A DNA stretch of 64,000 bases, taken from assembly GCF_009906835.1 (NCBI RefSeq), contig NZ_CP047652.1, positions 1,860,001 to 1,924,000 on the forward strand, in the 5' to 3' direction. Source of the stretch: Aristophania vespae. GTDB taxonomy: Bacteria; Pseudomonadota; Alphaproteobacteria; Acetobacterales; Acetobacteraceae. Of this stretch, positions 9,941 through 17,776 are shown piece after piece. How positions within the stretch are numbered: the stretch's first letter is position 1; each line of letters starts with the position of its first letter. A program made the translations under genes and the position numbers. The notes under the pieces were generated by a model, which saw only the letters and a program-made list of their open reading frames with translations, ran no database searches and had not been told where the DNA came from.

Positions 9941-10378
9941 ATGAACGACCAAAATTTTTACGATTGGTACCAAACTCCTATCAGACGTATGTACAATTGT
10001 GATTGTAGTTTACCGTTCGTATCTAGGAATTTTATATCTTTTGAAAATGTTACAAAAGACTGGGCACAAAATAGTCTAGATTATCTTTATAGAACATTTG
10101 TATGCTCACTATGTGAAAATGAAATAGATGACCCAGGAGAAAATATTTTTATTTTAAATCGATTAGCAAACTCTGATCCTTCTAATTTAGATGGCTATGG
10201 TTATTGGGAGGCTTATCAGTTTCACCTTACTGAAAAGGGCATGGCCCTCGTAAAAGAATGCAATCTTGATCTAAACTCACAAGAAATTTGCCCTCTTTTC
10301 AAAGCGAAACTCACAGCGATGTTTGAAGAACATGATGTAGGTTTTGACAAAAAGGCCTTTGTTCCAATTCAGTTTTAA
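9941..10378 (+). CDS. CdiI-type immunity protein 2 (subtype II)
   Basis: A 145-residue protein 48 bp after toxin module 2. The ATG at 9941 follows GACGGAA at 926-932 of that kilobase. It begins NDQNFYDWYQTPIRRMYN, contains WAQNSLDYLYRTF, and keeps the common tail (FEEHDVGFDKKAFVPIQ). Its N-terminal half resembles immunity 3 (WSQNSLDVIYRLL) more than 1, 4 and 5, in step with its toxin. Base composition is more AT-rich than the pre-toxin DNA. It is inferred to neutralise toxin 2; the structural family is unknown. Confidence 0.78.
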   Translation: MNDQNFYDWYQTPIRRMYNCDCSLPFVSRNFISFENVTKDWAQNSLDYLYRTFVCSLCENEIDDPGENIFILNRLANSDPSNLDGYGYWEAYQFHLTEKGMALVKECNLDLNSQEICPLFKAKLTAMFEEHDVGFDKKAFVPIQF

Positions 10379-10500
10379 ATTGCGATAATAAACGATTTCT
10401 ATAAATTTCGTTCCTTTTTCGGAACATATTTTAATATCTTCTGAACAGTTTATACACGCTCTGGTTGTGCTCTGCTTTCTAAATAACGCAAGTTGCACAG
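10379..10500 (+). repeat. Post-immunity repeat R2
   Basis: Second copy of the module-boundary repeat. It contains attgcgataataaacgat, an inverted repeat around CGGAACATATTTTAATATCTTCTG, and tacacgctctggttgtgctctgc. It joins cdiA-homologous sequence at about 10508, equivalent to 7165 (gtgaaggcgggataggg). Confidence 0.8.
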
Positions 10501-10557
10501 CTCATCAGTGAAGGCGGGATAGGGCGCTTAATTGTTGAAGGCGGAGCCGGGGCCGCT

Positions 10558-11631
10558 GTGGGGGCTATCACAGGGGGTAACCCAATAGGTGATGCTGCCA
10601 GCATTATTACAGGCGGTCTCGCTGCAGCACAAACGCGGGCCCTGGCCAAACAAATTGGCAAGTCACTTAGTGATGACCCCAACACTCAAATCATCATTGC
10701 CAATATTATTAGTAACGGCGTTGCCGCAGGGGCAGGCGCTGCTACAGGCGCTATTGTAGGGAGCGGAAACTCCAAGCTTAACGCCTTAGAAGGGGCGGCG
10801 GCTTCTTCTGCTCTGCAACAATATAACCAGGCCAATGATAATAACCCCAATGCCGATAAAACAGATAAAACAACTGACAAAGCTATTGGCCTCATTCTGA
10901 CAGGCGGAACATTTGTTCCTGTTGTCGGAAGTGCGGCCTCTTTACTGCTCGGTGCCTATGACTGGCTGCATGGAAACAAGGTCGATGCCGCTATGGATAT
11001 AGCCCTTGTTGTTCCCAGCTTTATTGGAGTGGGGGGAGAAGCAAAACTTGCCTATAAAGGGGGTAAATATGTTTATGAGGGCACTGAACATGCCCTCACA
11101 AACGAGGCCAACCACGCAACTGACAGCACAATTAGCCAGTCTGTTAATCATGGAGCAGGTGAGAACAAGGCGCTTTCTGGAGATAAAGAAACTAGTGCCG
11201 GCACTAAAGACACTACTAGCACTACAGATGAAAGCATCAGCCATAGCGAGCAAAAAACACCACACGCTAATGATTATGATCCAGATGAAAAAGTATGGAG
11301 AAATCCTGATGGAAGTCTTATTGGTGAGGCTGGAAGCGACCCGGGGAAAAGAATTATTCAAAACAATGAAAACCCAGCTGGCGCAGCAAAAGACTTCATA
11401 TTAAAAATGATTGACGGACGCAAATTTAAAACAAAAGTTTTACCCCCTATTAAAGGAGTACCAGGCTCAAAAGTATATATTTTAGAAGATGGAACGGCTA
11501 TAATCTATCGCCCTCCTGGAGCTGCTAGTGATCTTACAGATAAAACGACCGTAAGTGTTGACGTAAATAGTCCTGCTGCGTTAAAGACAAACGATAATGT
11601 AATTTTAAAATTTAAATTTTTATTAAAATAA
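10558..11631 (+). CDS. Orphan cdiA-CT module 3: pre-toxin type A, toxin subtype II
   Basis: Displaced exoprotein C-terminus of 357 residues from a GTG at 10558. The frame is open back to 10483 and the homology with cdiA starts at about 10508, so the start is a guess. Positions 10512-11262 are almost identical to 7169-7915 of the main gene (type A pre-toxin with ALQQYNQ and the hydrophobic segment). After EQKTP the sequence switches to a different toxin, HANDYDPDEKVW followed by LPPIKGVPGSKVYI and YRPPGAASDLTDKTTVSVDV, which is related to toxin 2. It therefore combines the main gene's pre-toxin with the other toxin subtype. It is probably a silent cassette. Confidence 0.8.
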   Translation: MGAITGGNPIGDAASIITGGLAAAQTRALAKQIGKSLSDDPNTQIIIANIISNGVAAGAGAATGAIVGSGNSKLNALEGAAASSALQQYNQANDNNPNADKTDKTTDKAIGLILTGGTFVPVVGSAASLLLGAYDWLHGNKVDAAMDIALVVPSFIGVGGEAKLAYKGGKYVYEGTEHALTNEANHATDSTISQSVNHGAGENKALSGDKETSAGTKDTTSTTDESISHSEQKTPHANDYDPDEKVWRNPDGSLIGEAGSDPGKRIIQNNENPAGAAKDFILKMIDGRKFKTKVLPPIKGVPGSKVYILEDGTAIIYRPPGAASDLTDKTTVSVDVNSPAALKTNDNVILKFKFLLK

Positions 11632-11653
11632 AAAATATTAGAAGGCAAGATAA

Positions 11654-12091
11654 ATGAATAGTCATGATTTTTTATATTACTATCAAAAATCTTTTAGACT
11701 CATGTGGGATACTTATTATAGTCTACCATCTTTATTTCCATGTTCTGGTGGTTACAAAAATTTTACTAAAGAATGGTCTCAGAACTCTTTAGATGTAATC
11801 TATAGACTTTTAGAATGTTCTCTAGCTATAAACCATGATGAACTGGTAGAACAAAATCGGACCATCTTATATCAGTTAGCAACATTTAACCCCTCAACTA
11901 TTGATGGATATGCTGTTTGGGAAACTTACCAGTTTTGTTTGACGAAAGCAGGAATAATTCTTGCAAAAGAGTATAATCTTTTCAACAAACCAAGAGAACT
12001 CTCTCTTTCATTCAAAACACGTCTTAGTTCCATATTTGAAGAACATGGTGTTGGGTTTGATAAAAAGGCTTTCGTGCCAATTCAGTATTAA
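11654..12091 (+). CDS. CdiI-type immunity protein 3 (subtype II)
   Basis: A 145-residue protein 22 bp after toxin 3, with AGAAGG about 8 bp before the ATG. It contains YYQKSFRLMWDTYYSLPSLF, WSQNSLDVIYRLLECSLAI and the common tail FEEHGVGFDKKAFVPIQ. It is closest to immunity 2, matching the relation of the two toxins. It is AT-rich. The immunity role is inferred from position and co-variation. Confidence 0.78.
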   Translation: MNSHDFLYYYQKSFRLMWDTYYSLPSLFPCSGGYKNFTKEWSQNSLDVIYRLLECSLAINHDELVEQNRTILYQLATFNPSTIDGYAVWETYQFCLTKAGIILAKEYNLFNKPRELSLSFKTRLSSIFEEHGVGFDKKAFVPIQY

Positions 12092-12203
12092 ATTGCGATA
12101 ATGAACGATTTCTGTAAATTTCGTTGTCTGTTCGAAACACATTTTTAATATCTTCCGAATAGTTAATACACGCCCTGGTTGTGCTCTGCTTAATAAATCG
12201 CAG
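12092..12203 (+). repeat. Post-immunity repeat R3
   Basis: Third copy of the boundary repeat (attgcgataatgaacgattt, then atacacgccctggttgtgctctgct). It joins cdiA sequence at about 12203, equivalent to about 5676. This is much further upstream in the exoprotein than the joins after R1 and R2. Confidence 0.78.
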
Positions 12204-12232
12204 GTGGGGCCATCCAGTTTAAAGGCACTGAC

Positions 12233-14662
12233 TTGTCTGCCGGTCATGACCTTTCTGTCAGTGGCTCTTCTGTTGGTTTTGATACGCTGCTTAATAGCAG
12301 CAAACAAACACAAAAACTCTCCTCAAGCTTTTTGGGACTAAAGGCCGGACTGTCATCAGATTCAGCCGCAGGTCAGGCTCAGCAATCAGCTCAGGCTGCT
12401 AACAATATGTCGGGCAAAGATAGCGCGGCAGGCCAAACCCTTAATGCCATGCAGGCCGGCTATGATATTGGAAAAAGTGCCTTTGATTATCTCAATGGAA
12501 ATCATACAACACTTGCCGGTATTTCTGCCTCATTAGGCTTTAACAAGTCTAAATCTTATGCTGAACAAAAAGAGAGCCATATATTAGGCTCTTCGGCCAT
12601 AGCGCAAAATAAACTCAGCGTTGTCGCTCGTGGCGATAATAAAGATGACGCCAATAACGGCACCCTTAAAGCTGTGGCCGCACAAATTGCTGGTAAGGAT
12701 GTCTCCCTCTCTGGTCAAAACATCATTTTGCAATCAGGGTGGAACACATCAGACCAGCATAGCACATCTAAACAAAGCGGTATTTCCGCTGGCGCTGAAC
12801 TTAACTTTGGAACAAGCGGATTTGAACTTAGCGCCGTTGGAAATACTCAGCAGGCCAAACAAAAAGCCAATGGCCACAGTGCCACATCTGTCGATACAAC
12901 CATTTCCGCTACTCATAATGTCACTATAAACGCTCCAGGCCATACAGTCCTCCACGGCGCTGAAGTAAATGGCGATCAGGTCTCTATCAATACAGGCCAT
13001 CTCGACATTACCAGCCCTCAAAATAGCTCACGCTATAAAAGCTCTACCAAACAAGGCGGTCTTAATGCTTCAATCCCGGCTTCTGGTTTCGACATGGCAA
13101 GCGGCGGGGCAAGCTTTGCCAATCAGACTATTAAAGATAACTATCTCTCAACAGGCAAAAAGCTTAGCGGTATTTATGCCGGTAAAGGCGGGGTGGATAT
13201 TCATGTCGCTCATGAAACCCACCTTAAGGCAGGGGTTATTACGAGCGAGGCTGATAGCACCAAAAATCATTTCGATACCAAAAAGCTCATAACAGAGAGT
13301 GAAGATAACCTCTCTCAATGGAAAGCCCAGAGCAGTGGCGGCGGCTTAAGTCTCGGAAAAGACATGATGGGCAGTGTCACGGGCGCCCTTGGTGTGATTG
13401 GCAGCAACATCGCCGCTAACTCTGGCGTTATAACAGGAGGGGAGCGCAATCATAATGAAACATCACAAAGCCACTCTGTTATTAGCGGTAACATTAATGT
13501 TCAGGCAGGCTCTATAGAGGGCCATTATGACACTGACATTAATAAGGCCAATGGATATTTAGATAATAAGTTCGATGCCAAAAAACTCGCCAACCAGCTC
13601 CAGAACAGCCGCGTCGGCATGCAGCTCGTTGGTGAAGTCGCCGGCCAGATTTCCGATGCTCTCGAAGATGCAGGCGTGCCGGGGTTTGATGGGACTGACC
13701 CCACAAAAAATATAGGTCGCATCATATCAGAAGCGGCAGGCACTGCCCTTATATCTTCCATTACAGGCGGCAATGCAGGCGCAGGGGCCGCAAGCAGCAT
13801 TGCGGGTAATATAGCCACTGGCATTGCCCTCGATGATATCGCCAAATGGGCTATTAGTGTTACAGGGCCAGATCATGAAGACCTTGCATCATCTATTACC
13901 AATGCTGGCGAAAACATTGCCGGCACAGCAGCAGGGGCCGCTATAGGCGCTATTATTGACGGCAATGCAGGCGCTGTTAATGGTGGTTCTATTTCTTCGA
14001 CCATTCAACAATATAATGGCGTTTATGAAAAGCTCGCTGAAAAGGCCATAAAGGCAGCAGCCAAAGCCGCCAGAAAAGCAGGCCATCCCAAATTAGGCGA
14101 TGCTATTGAAGATAGTGAAAGCACGATTAATGAAATCGTCGAAGAAGGTGAACATCAAGCCGGAAAAGCAGTAGATAAAGCCAAAGACGTTATAGACGAC
14201 ATTGTCGAAGCACCAAAAACAAAAACAGAGGAAAATCCTAATCCTTCTGATCAGGTCTCTCAAGATAGCCTCAATCCTTCTCAGCAAAAGACACCACGTG
14301 AAATCACTAACGAAGAGGATGTTTATACTAATCCTGATGGAAGTATCTTTGGTGAAGACGGAAGTGATAAACAAATAAGAGAAATTATAACCGACAAGGA
14401 GCCTAATCAGACTGCCTGGGATGATTATAATAAATTCAAAAAGCTTTACCCTGAAGCAAAAGAAAGAGAAATTGAAATAAAAGGCGTAAAATGCAAAATC
14501 TTATCTTTACCTGAAAAAGATATTCACATAACCTACCGTCCAGCTGGAGCGGCAAGTGGTCGAACCCCAGACACAACAGCAACTCTGGATATTAATACTC
14601 CAAAGGCTAAAGCATTAAACAATAATAAAAAAATAAAGGTTAAGTATTTAAAACAAGATTGA
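12233..14662 (+). CDS. Orphan cdiA 3' module 4: FHA-2 repeats, pre-toxin type B, toxin subtype I
   Basis: Longest displaced module, 809 residues from a TTG at 12233; the frame is open from 12197. Positions 12203 to about 13660 repeat 5676 to about 7130 of the main gene almost exactly. The exception is one extra G at 13232-13235, which keeps this copy in frame and shows the correct reading of cdiA. The sequence then continues as the type B pre-toxin of module 2 (TIQQYNGVYEKL), SQQKTPREIT, and a toxin with DDYNKFKKLYPEA and YRPAGAASGRTPDTTATLDI. The toxin is related to the main gene's but diverged (KALNNNKKIKVKYL). It lacks a signal sequence. About 1.4 kb of identity with cdiA makes it an efficient recombination partner. 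Confidence 0.82.
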   Translation: MSAGHDLSVSGSSVGFDTLLNSSKQTQKLSSSFLGLKAGLSSDSAAGQAQQSAQAANNMSGKDSAAGQTLNAMQAGYDIGKSAFDYLNGNHTTLAGISASLGFNKSKSYAEQKESHILGSSAIAQNKLSVVARGDNKDDANNGTLKAVAAQIAGKDVSLSGQNIILQSGWNTSDQHSTSKQSGISAGAELNFGTSGFELSAVGNTQQAKQKANGHSATSVDTTISATHNVTINAPGHTVLHGAEVNGDQVSINTGHLDITSPQNSSRYKSSTKQGGLNASIPASGFDMASGGASFANQTIKDNYLSTGKKLSGIYAGKGGVDIHVAHETHLKAGVITSEADSTKNHFDTKKLITESEDNLSQWKAQSSGGGLSLGKDMMGSVTGALGVIGSNIAANSGVITGGERNHNETSQSHSVISGNINVQAGSIEGHYDTDINKANGYLDNKFDAKKLANQLQNSRVGMQLVGEVAGQISDALEDAGVPGFDGTDPTKNIGRIISEAAGTALISSITGGNAGAGAASSIAGNIATGIALDDIAKWAISVTGPDHEDLASSITNAGENIAGTAAGAAIGAIIDGNAGAVNGGSISSTIQQYNGVYEKLAEKAIKAAAKAARKAGHPKLGDAIEDSESTINEIVEEGEHQAGKAVDKAKDVIDDIVEAPKTKTEENPNPSDQVSQDSLNPSQQKTPREITNEEDVYTNPDGSIFGEDGSDKQIREIITDKEPNQTAWDDYNKFKKLYPEAKEREIEIKGVKCKILSLPEKDIHITYRPAGAASGRTPDTTATLDINTPKAKALNNNKKIKVKYLKQD

Positions 14663-14672
14663 AGGTGTTGTT

Positions 14673-15113
14673 ATGGACGACAAAGAGTTCTGGGAATGGT
14701 ATCAAGATCCAATGATAGACATATATTATGAGACCGAGAGCTTAACGGGCTTATTTTCACGATTTGGAATATTACCGAGTAAAAACAAAGAACACGTTCA
14801 AAACGCTTTAGATTTTGCCTATAGACTAATAAAATGTTCTTTAGCTATATTTTACGTTTTGCCTGAAGATGATCACCCCTATCTGATTATAGATAAATTA
14901 TCAAAAAACATTTCTCCTGATATAGACGGAATAGCGGTGTGGGAAACTTACCCTATTTACTTGACAGAAAAAGGTATGGCTCTTATCGAAGAATGTAATC
15001 TGAAAAAAAGGACAGAAGAAGTTTCTCCACTTTTCAAAACAAAACTCACAGCGATGTTTGAAGAACATGGCGTAGGCTTCGATAAAAAAGCTTTTGTTCC
15101 TATTCAGTATTAA
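14673..15113 (+). CDS. CdiI-type immunity protein 4 (subtype I)
   Basis: A 146-residue protein 10 bp after toxin 4, with GAAGG 7 bp before the ATG. It begins DDKEFWEWYQDPMIDIYYE and ends with FEEHGVGFDKKAFVPIQY. It is closest to immunity 1 and 5, as toxin 4 is closest to toxin 1. It is inferred to neutralise toxin 4. Confidence 0.8.
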   Translation: MDDKEFWEWYQDPMIDIYYETESLTGLFSRFGILPSKNKEHVQNALDFAYRLIKCSLAIFYVLPEDDHPYLIIDKLSKNISPDIDGIAVWETYPIYLTEKGMALIEECNLKKRTEEVSPLFKTKLTAMFEEHGVGFDKKAFVPIQY

Positions 15114-15240
15114 AAACAGACATTGGACAATCTCTTCATATTTCATTACTGGTTCAGAACGTATTAAAAAATATGTTCTGATCTATTTATGCACGCTCTG
15201 GTTGTATTCTGCTTAATAAATAACGCAAGTTGCACAGCTC
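15114..15240 (+). repeat. Post-immunity repeat R4 with hairpin
   Basis: Fourth boundary repeat, diverged at its left end. It has the clearest inverted repeat of the set: CAGAACGTATT (15155-15165) against AATATGTTCTG (15170-15180). The core gcacgctctggttgtattctgct follows. It then joins cdiA sequence at the same point as R2 (caagttgcacagctcatc, then gtgaaggcggg). Confidence 0.75.
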
Positions 15241-15471
15241 ATCGGTGAAGGCGGGATAGGGCGCTTAATTGTTGAAGGCGGAGCCGGGGCCGCTGTGAGG
15301 GCCATCACAGGGGGTAAACCAATAGGTGATGCTGCCAGCATTATTACAGGCGGTCTCGCTGCGGCACAAACGCGGGCCCTGGCCAAACAAATTGGCAAGT
15401 CACTTAGTGATGACCCCAACACTCAAATTATCATTGCTAATATTATTAGTAACGGCGTTGCTGAAAAATAA
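15241..15471 (+). pseudogene. Module 5 remnant: truncated type A pre-toxin, toxin deleted
   Basis: Open frame of about 76 codons that copies the main gene's pre-toxin from GEGGIGRLIVEGG to NIISNGVA, then ends at once with E-K-stop. The end (gaaaaataaacaaa) resembles the last codons and stop of toxin 2 (cagaaataaacaaa). An internal deletion therefore appears to have removed the rest of the pre-toxin and the whole toxin while leaving the junction to the immunity gene. It has two substitutions against the main copy (VRAITGGKP for VGAITGGNP). No toxic product is expected. Confidence 0.75.
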
Positions 15472-15555
15472 ACAAACTGTTAACATAATTGTTATAAAAA
15501 AATTCTAGATTAGTAAAAGTCAATTATTTAGTAGCAATTATAGAAAGATACAATA

Positions 15556-16014
15556 ATGAACGACAAAGAATTTTGGGAGTGGTATCAAGACCCGATGACA
15601 AACATGTATTACGAAACTTGGAGTTTACCACGTTTATTTGTTCAATTTGATATAATTTTTGGTGAAAATAAAGAAAATACTCAAAACGCCTTAGATTTTG
15701 CTTACAGGCTAGCAAAATGTTCTTTAGCTAAAATCGATCTTGTAGAAGAAAAACGCACTTTATTGGCTATAAGAGAATTAGGAAAAAGTATTTCTAGCGA
15801 TATAGATAGCCACATAATATGGGAAACCTGCCAATTTCACTTGCTAGAAAAAGGGAGAGCTCTTTTAGACGAATGCAATCTAAAGGGAAGGCCGAAAGAA
15901 ACATCTCCACTTTTCAAAGCTAAGCTTACGGCTGTGTTTGACGAGTATAATGTAGGTTTTGACAAAAAAGCTTTTGTGCCAATTCATTACCAAAAATTAG
16001 ACGATAGACGATAG
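15556..16014 (+). CDS. Immunity protein 5 (subtype I), without a toxin partner
   Basis: A 152-residue protein related to immunity 1 and 4 (NDKEFWEWYQDPMTNMYYE). The C-terminal tail is altered: where the others end at VPIQF or VPIQY, this one reads VPIHYQKLDDRR. It ends at a TAG supplied by the 7-bp tandem repeat. The upstream toxin is gone, so this is an orphan immunity gene that could still protect against subtype I toxins of siblings. The start ATG has only a weak AGAAAGA upstream. Expression would need a promoter in the AT-rich leader or read-through. Confidence 0.75.
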   Translation: MNDKEFWEWYQDPMTNMYYETWSLPRLFVQFDIIFGENKENTQNALDFAYRLAKCSLAKIDLVEEKRTLLAIRELGKSISSDIDSHIIWETCQFHLLEKGRALLDECNLKGRPKETSPLFKAKLTAVFDEYNVGFDKKAFVPIHYQKLDDRR

Positions 16015-16089
16015 ACGATAGACGATAGACGATAGACGATAGACGATAGACGATAGACGATAGACGATAGACGATAGACGATAGACGAT
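15999..16089 (+). repeat. 7-bp microsatellite (agacgat), about 13 copies
   Basis: Uninterrupted run of the heptamer AGACGAT. It begins inside the last codons of the immunity 5 gene, where the other array members have attgcgataataaacgat. It may have expanded from that GATA/ACGAT-rich segment. As 7 is not a multiple of 3 the unit gives stop codons in the frame used here. Confidence 0.95.
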
Positions 16090-16235
16090 ATATCCGTGTT
16101 TTGTTGATGGTTCGCAATATATTAAAAAAAATATTCTGGCTGGCTAACACACGTAATAGTTGTATTTTACTTACGAAATGACAGAAGGCGATGCGCGAAT
16201 TATTATTACGGATATTAGTAGTAACAACGTCATCA
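16090..16235 (+). repeat. Decayed boundary repeat R5 plus pre-toxin scrap
   Basis: Between the two microsatellites lies a weak fifth boundary repeat (gttcgcaatatattaaaaaaaatattctgg, then aacacacgtaatagttgtatttta). It is followed by gaattattattacggatattagtagtaacaacgtc. That resembles the cdiA stretch caaattatcattgctaatattattagtaacggcgtt (IIIANIISNGV) at module 5. It is the footprint of a sixth, almost erased module. Confidence 0.55.
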
Positions 16236-16429
16236 TAGGCTAGAAGGCTAGAAGGCTAGAAGGCTAGAAGGCTAGAAGGCTAGAAGGCTAGAAGGCTAGA
16301 AGGCTAGAAGGCTAGAAGGCTAGAAGGCTAGAAGGCTAGAAGGCTAGAAGGCTAGAAGGCTAGAAGGCTAGAAGGCTAGAAGGCTAGAAGGCTAGAAGGC
16401 TAGAAGGCTAGAAGGCTAGAAGGCTAGAA
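16236..16429 (+). repeat. 8-bp microsatellite (aggctaga), about 24 copies
   Basis: Perfect tandem run of AGGCTAGA over about 194 bp. Each unit contains CTAG, a tetranucleotide usually rare in proteobacterial genomes. There is no open gene across it. Copy number should be hypervariable by replication slippage. Confidence 0.95.
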
Positions 16430-17317
16430 TAACTGAGAACTTAGTGATGGCAAATTTAATATAGGGAAAGCTAAAGTTTTTTATTTTTGGTTAGCTTTAA
16501 AAAAGTTAGGATCCTAAAAAAAGCAAAATAACACACGCTATAGTTGTATATTATTTATAAAATCCGGAGCATTGTCCAGCAAGATTATGTTGTTTTAGGG
16601 AATGAGTAATTTTAAAAAAATGGTATTTTAAAAAGCCACTAAGTTCCATTAACGTTTGCACTGTTTTTTCTGCAGTTAGCTGGTAAGAAAACTTTATTTT
16701 ACTATAATAACTTAATAAGTGTTCTTATAAAAGTAAGCGCCAGAATAGCAACAAGCTAGGGAAATTTGAGCAGTTTTAATCTAAAAGATGGTGTGACGAG
16801 TAAGCTGAGTCTTCTTATATTTAATAATAAAGAATAAGACTATTTTATTCATATTGTTTCATCACTAAAAATGACTTAGTCAAATTAGTAGACATAAGTT
16901 ATATTTTGTATCTCTATTCAGGTAATTTTTATAATATATATTTTCTATTTTTTAAATTACCTAGAAATATTGTCTATTATGAAACAAATACCATCAATTT
17001 TTTTCATAAGAATTTAAATTGAGAATTTAGTAGATGGCTTATAGTGATAAAACTAGAGCAAATTATACTGATATTTTTTTTAGTATGAAAGCAAAACACT
17101 TCTTTTACTTTATAGCCTGTATAATGGAGCTGCAAGAAAAGCTGGAATGATAATTATTTTTTCAGGATTCTGGAGGTTATGGCTACGCTAAACATCATTC
17201 GTTTGAATAGATTTTATCATTATGAGTGGGCATTGTTACCTGAAGTTTTGGGAAATCTATTTTATCGACAATTTCAGCACCAGAAAATAAAATTAAATAT
17301 TTTAGAGAGTATAGATT
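16430..17317. other. AT-rich decayed DNA without an intact gene
   Basis: No credible complete ORF. A further boundary-repeat core, taacacacgctatagttgtata, sits at 16530-16552 (R6). Around 17120-17210 short coding-like scraps appear in two frames (NGAARKAGMIIIF, then DSGGYGYAKHHSFE after a shift), possibly the tail of a dead toxin. The end of the region supplies the leader of the ORF at 17318. Confidence 0.5.
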
Positions 17318-17776
17318 ATGAATAATAAATTCAAAAATATTGATTTCTCTTTTTTAGCAAATACCAAGTTTAAATTAAATATCTTATTTTTAATTTATTT
17401 TTTTATAATGATCTATATAGAATTTTCTAAGTATGAGACCGGTTATTTATACATACATAGAGCCATAACATTGTCTTTTTTTGCTGTAAGTGTTTTTTTC
17501 GATATTTGTTTTTACGAGAAAATTAGAAAAATGGTTAAGGCTAAATATTATTATACAATAAGCATTTATATATACATAATTTCGATAATTTTTGCTGTTC
17601 TCAAAGATTATACTTACATATTATATTTTATTATTAATCCACCATCCTTTTTATGGCTTTTTTTTATTCCATTAGATTCTGACCCTTCTAGAATAGCTTT
17701 AGTCATTTTTATACCGGTCATGTGGATTTATTCTTTTATAGTTTTGCCCATTTGCCTTTTTAAATTTAGAAAGTAA
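17318..17776 (+). CDS. Small multi-pass membrane protein of unknown function
   Basis: A 152-residue, very AT-rich ORF with AGAGAG upstream of its ATG. Four hydrophobic segments can be seen: about 20-36 (FKLNILFLIYFFIMIYI), 48-65 (AITLSFFAVSVFFDICF), 78-98 (YYTISIYIYIISIIFAVL) and 125-147 (IALVIFIPVMWIYSFIVLP). It ends in a basic FKFRK tail. I recognise no family. Its place at the decayed end of a toxin/immunity array, just after a toxin-like scrap, would fit a membrane immunity protein, but this is inference only. It could also be a chance or decaying ORF. Confidence 0.5.
   Translation: MNNKFKNIDFSFLANTKFKLNILFLIYFFIMIYIEFSKYETGYLYIHRAITLSFFAVSVFFDICFYEKIRKMVKAKYYYTISIYIYIISIIFAVLKDYTYILYFIINPPSFLWLFFIPLDSDPSRIALVIFIPVMWIYSFIVLPICLFKFRK

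Noticed and set aside
15999-16429. A CRISPR-like look of closely spaced repeats
   Set aside because: Units are 7 and 8 bp with no spacers and there are no cas genes; these are microsatellites.
17080-17220. An intact toxin gene before the 17318 ORF
   Set aside because: Only short scraps in different frames; stops occur throughout.
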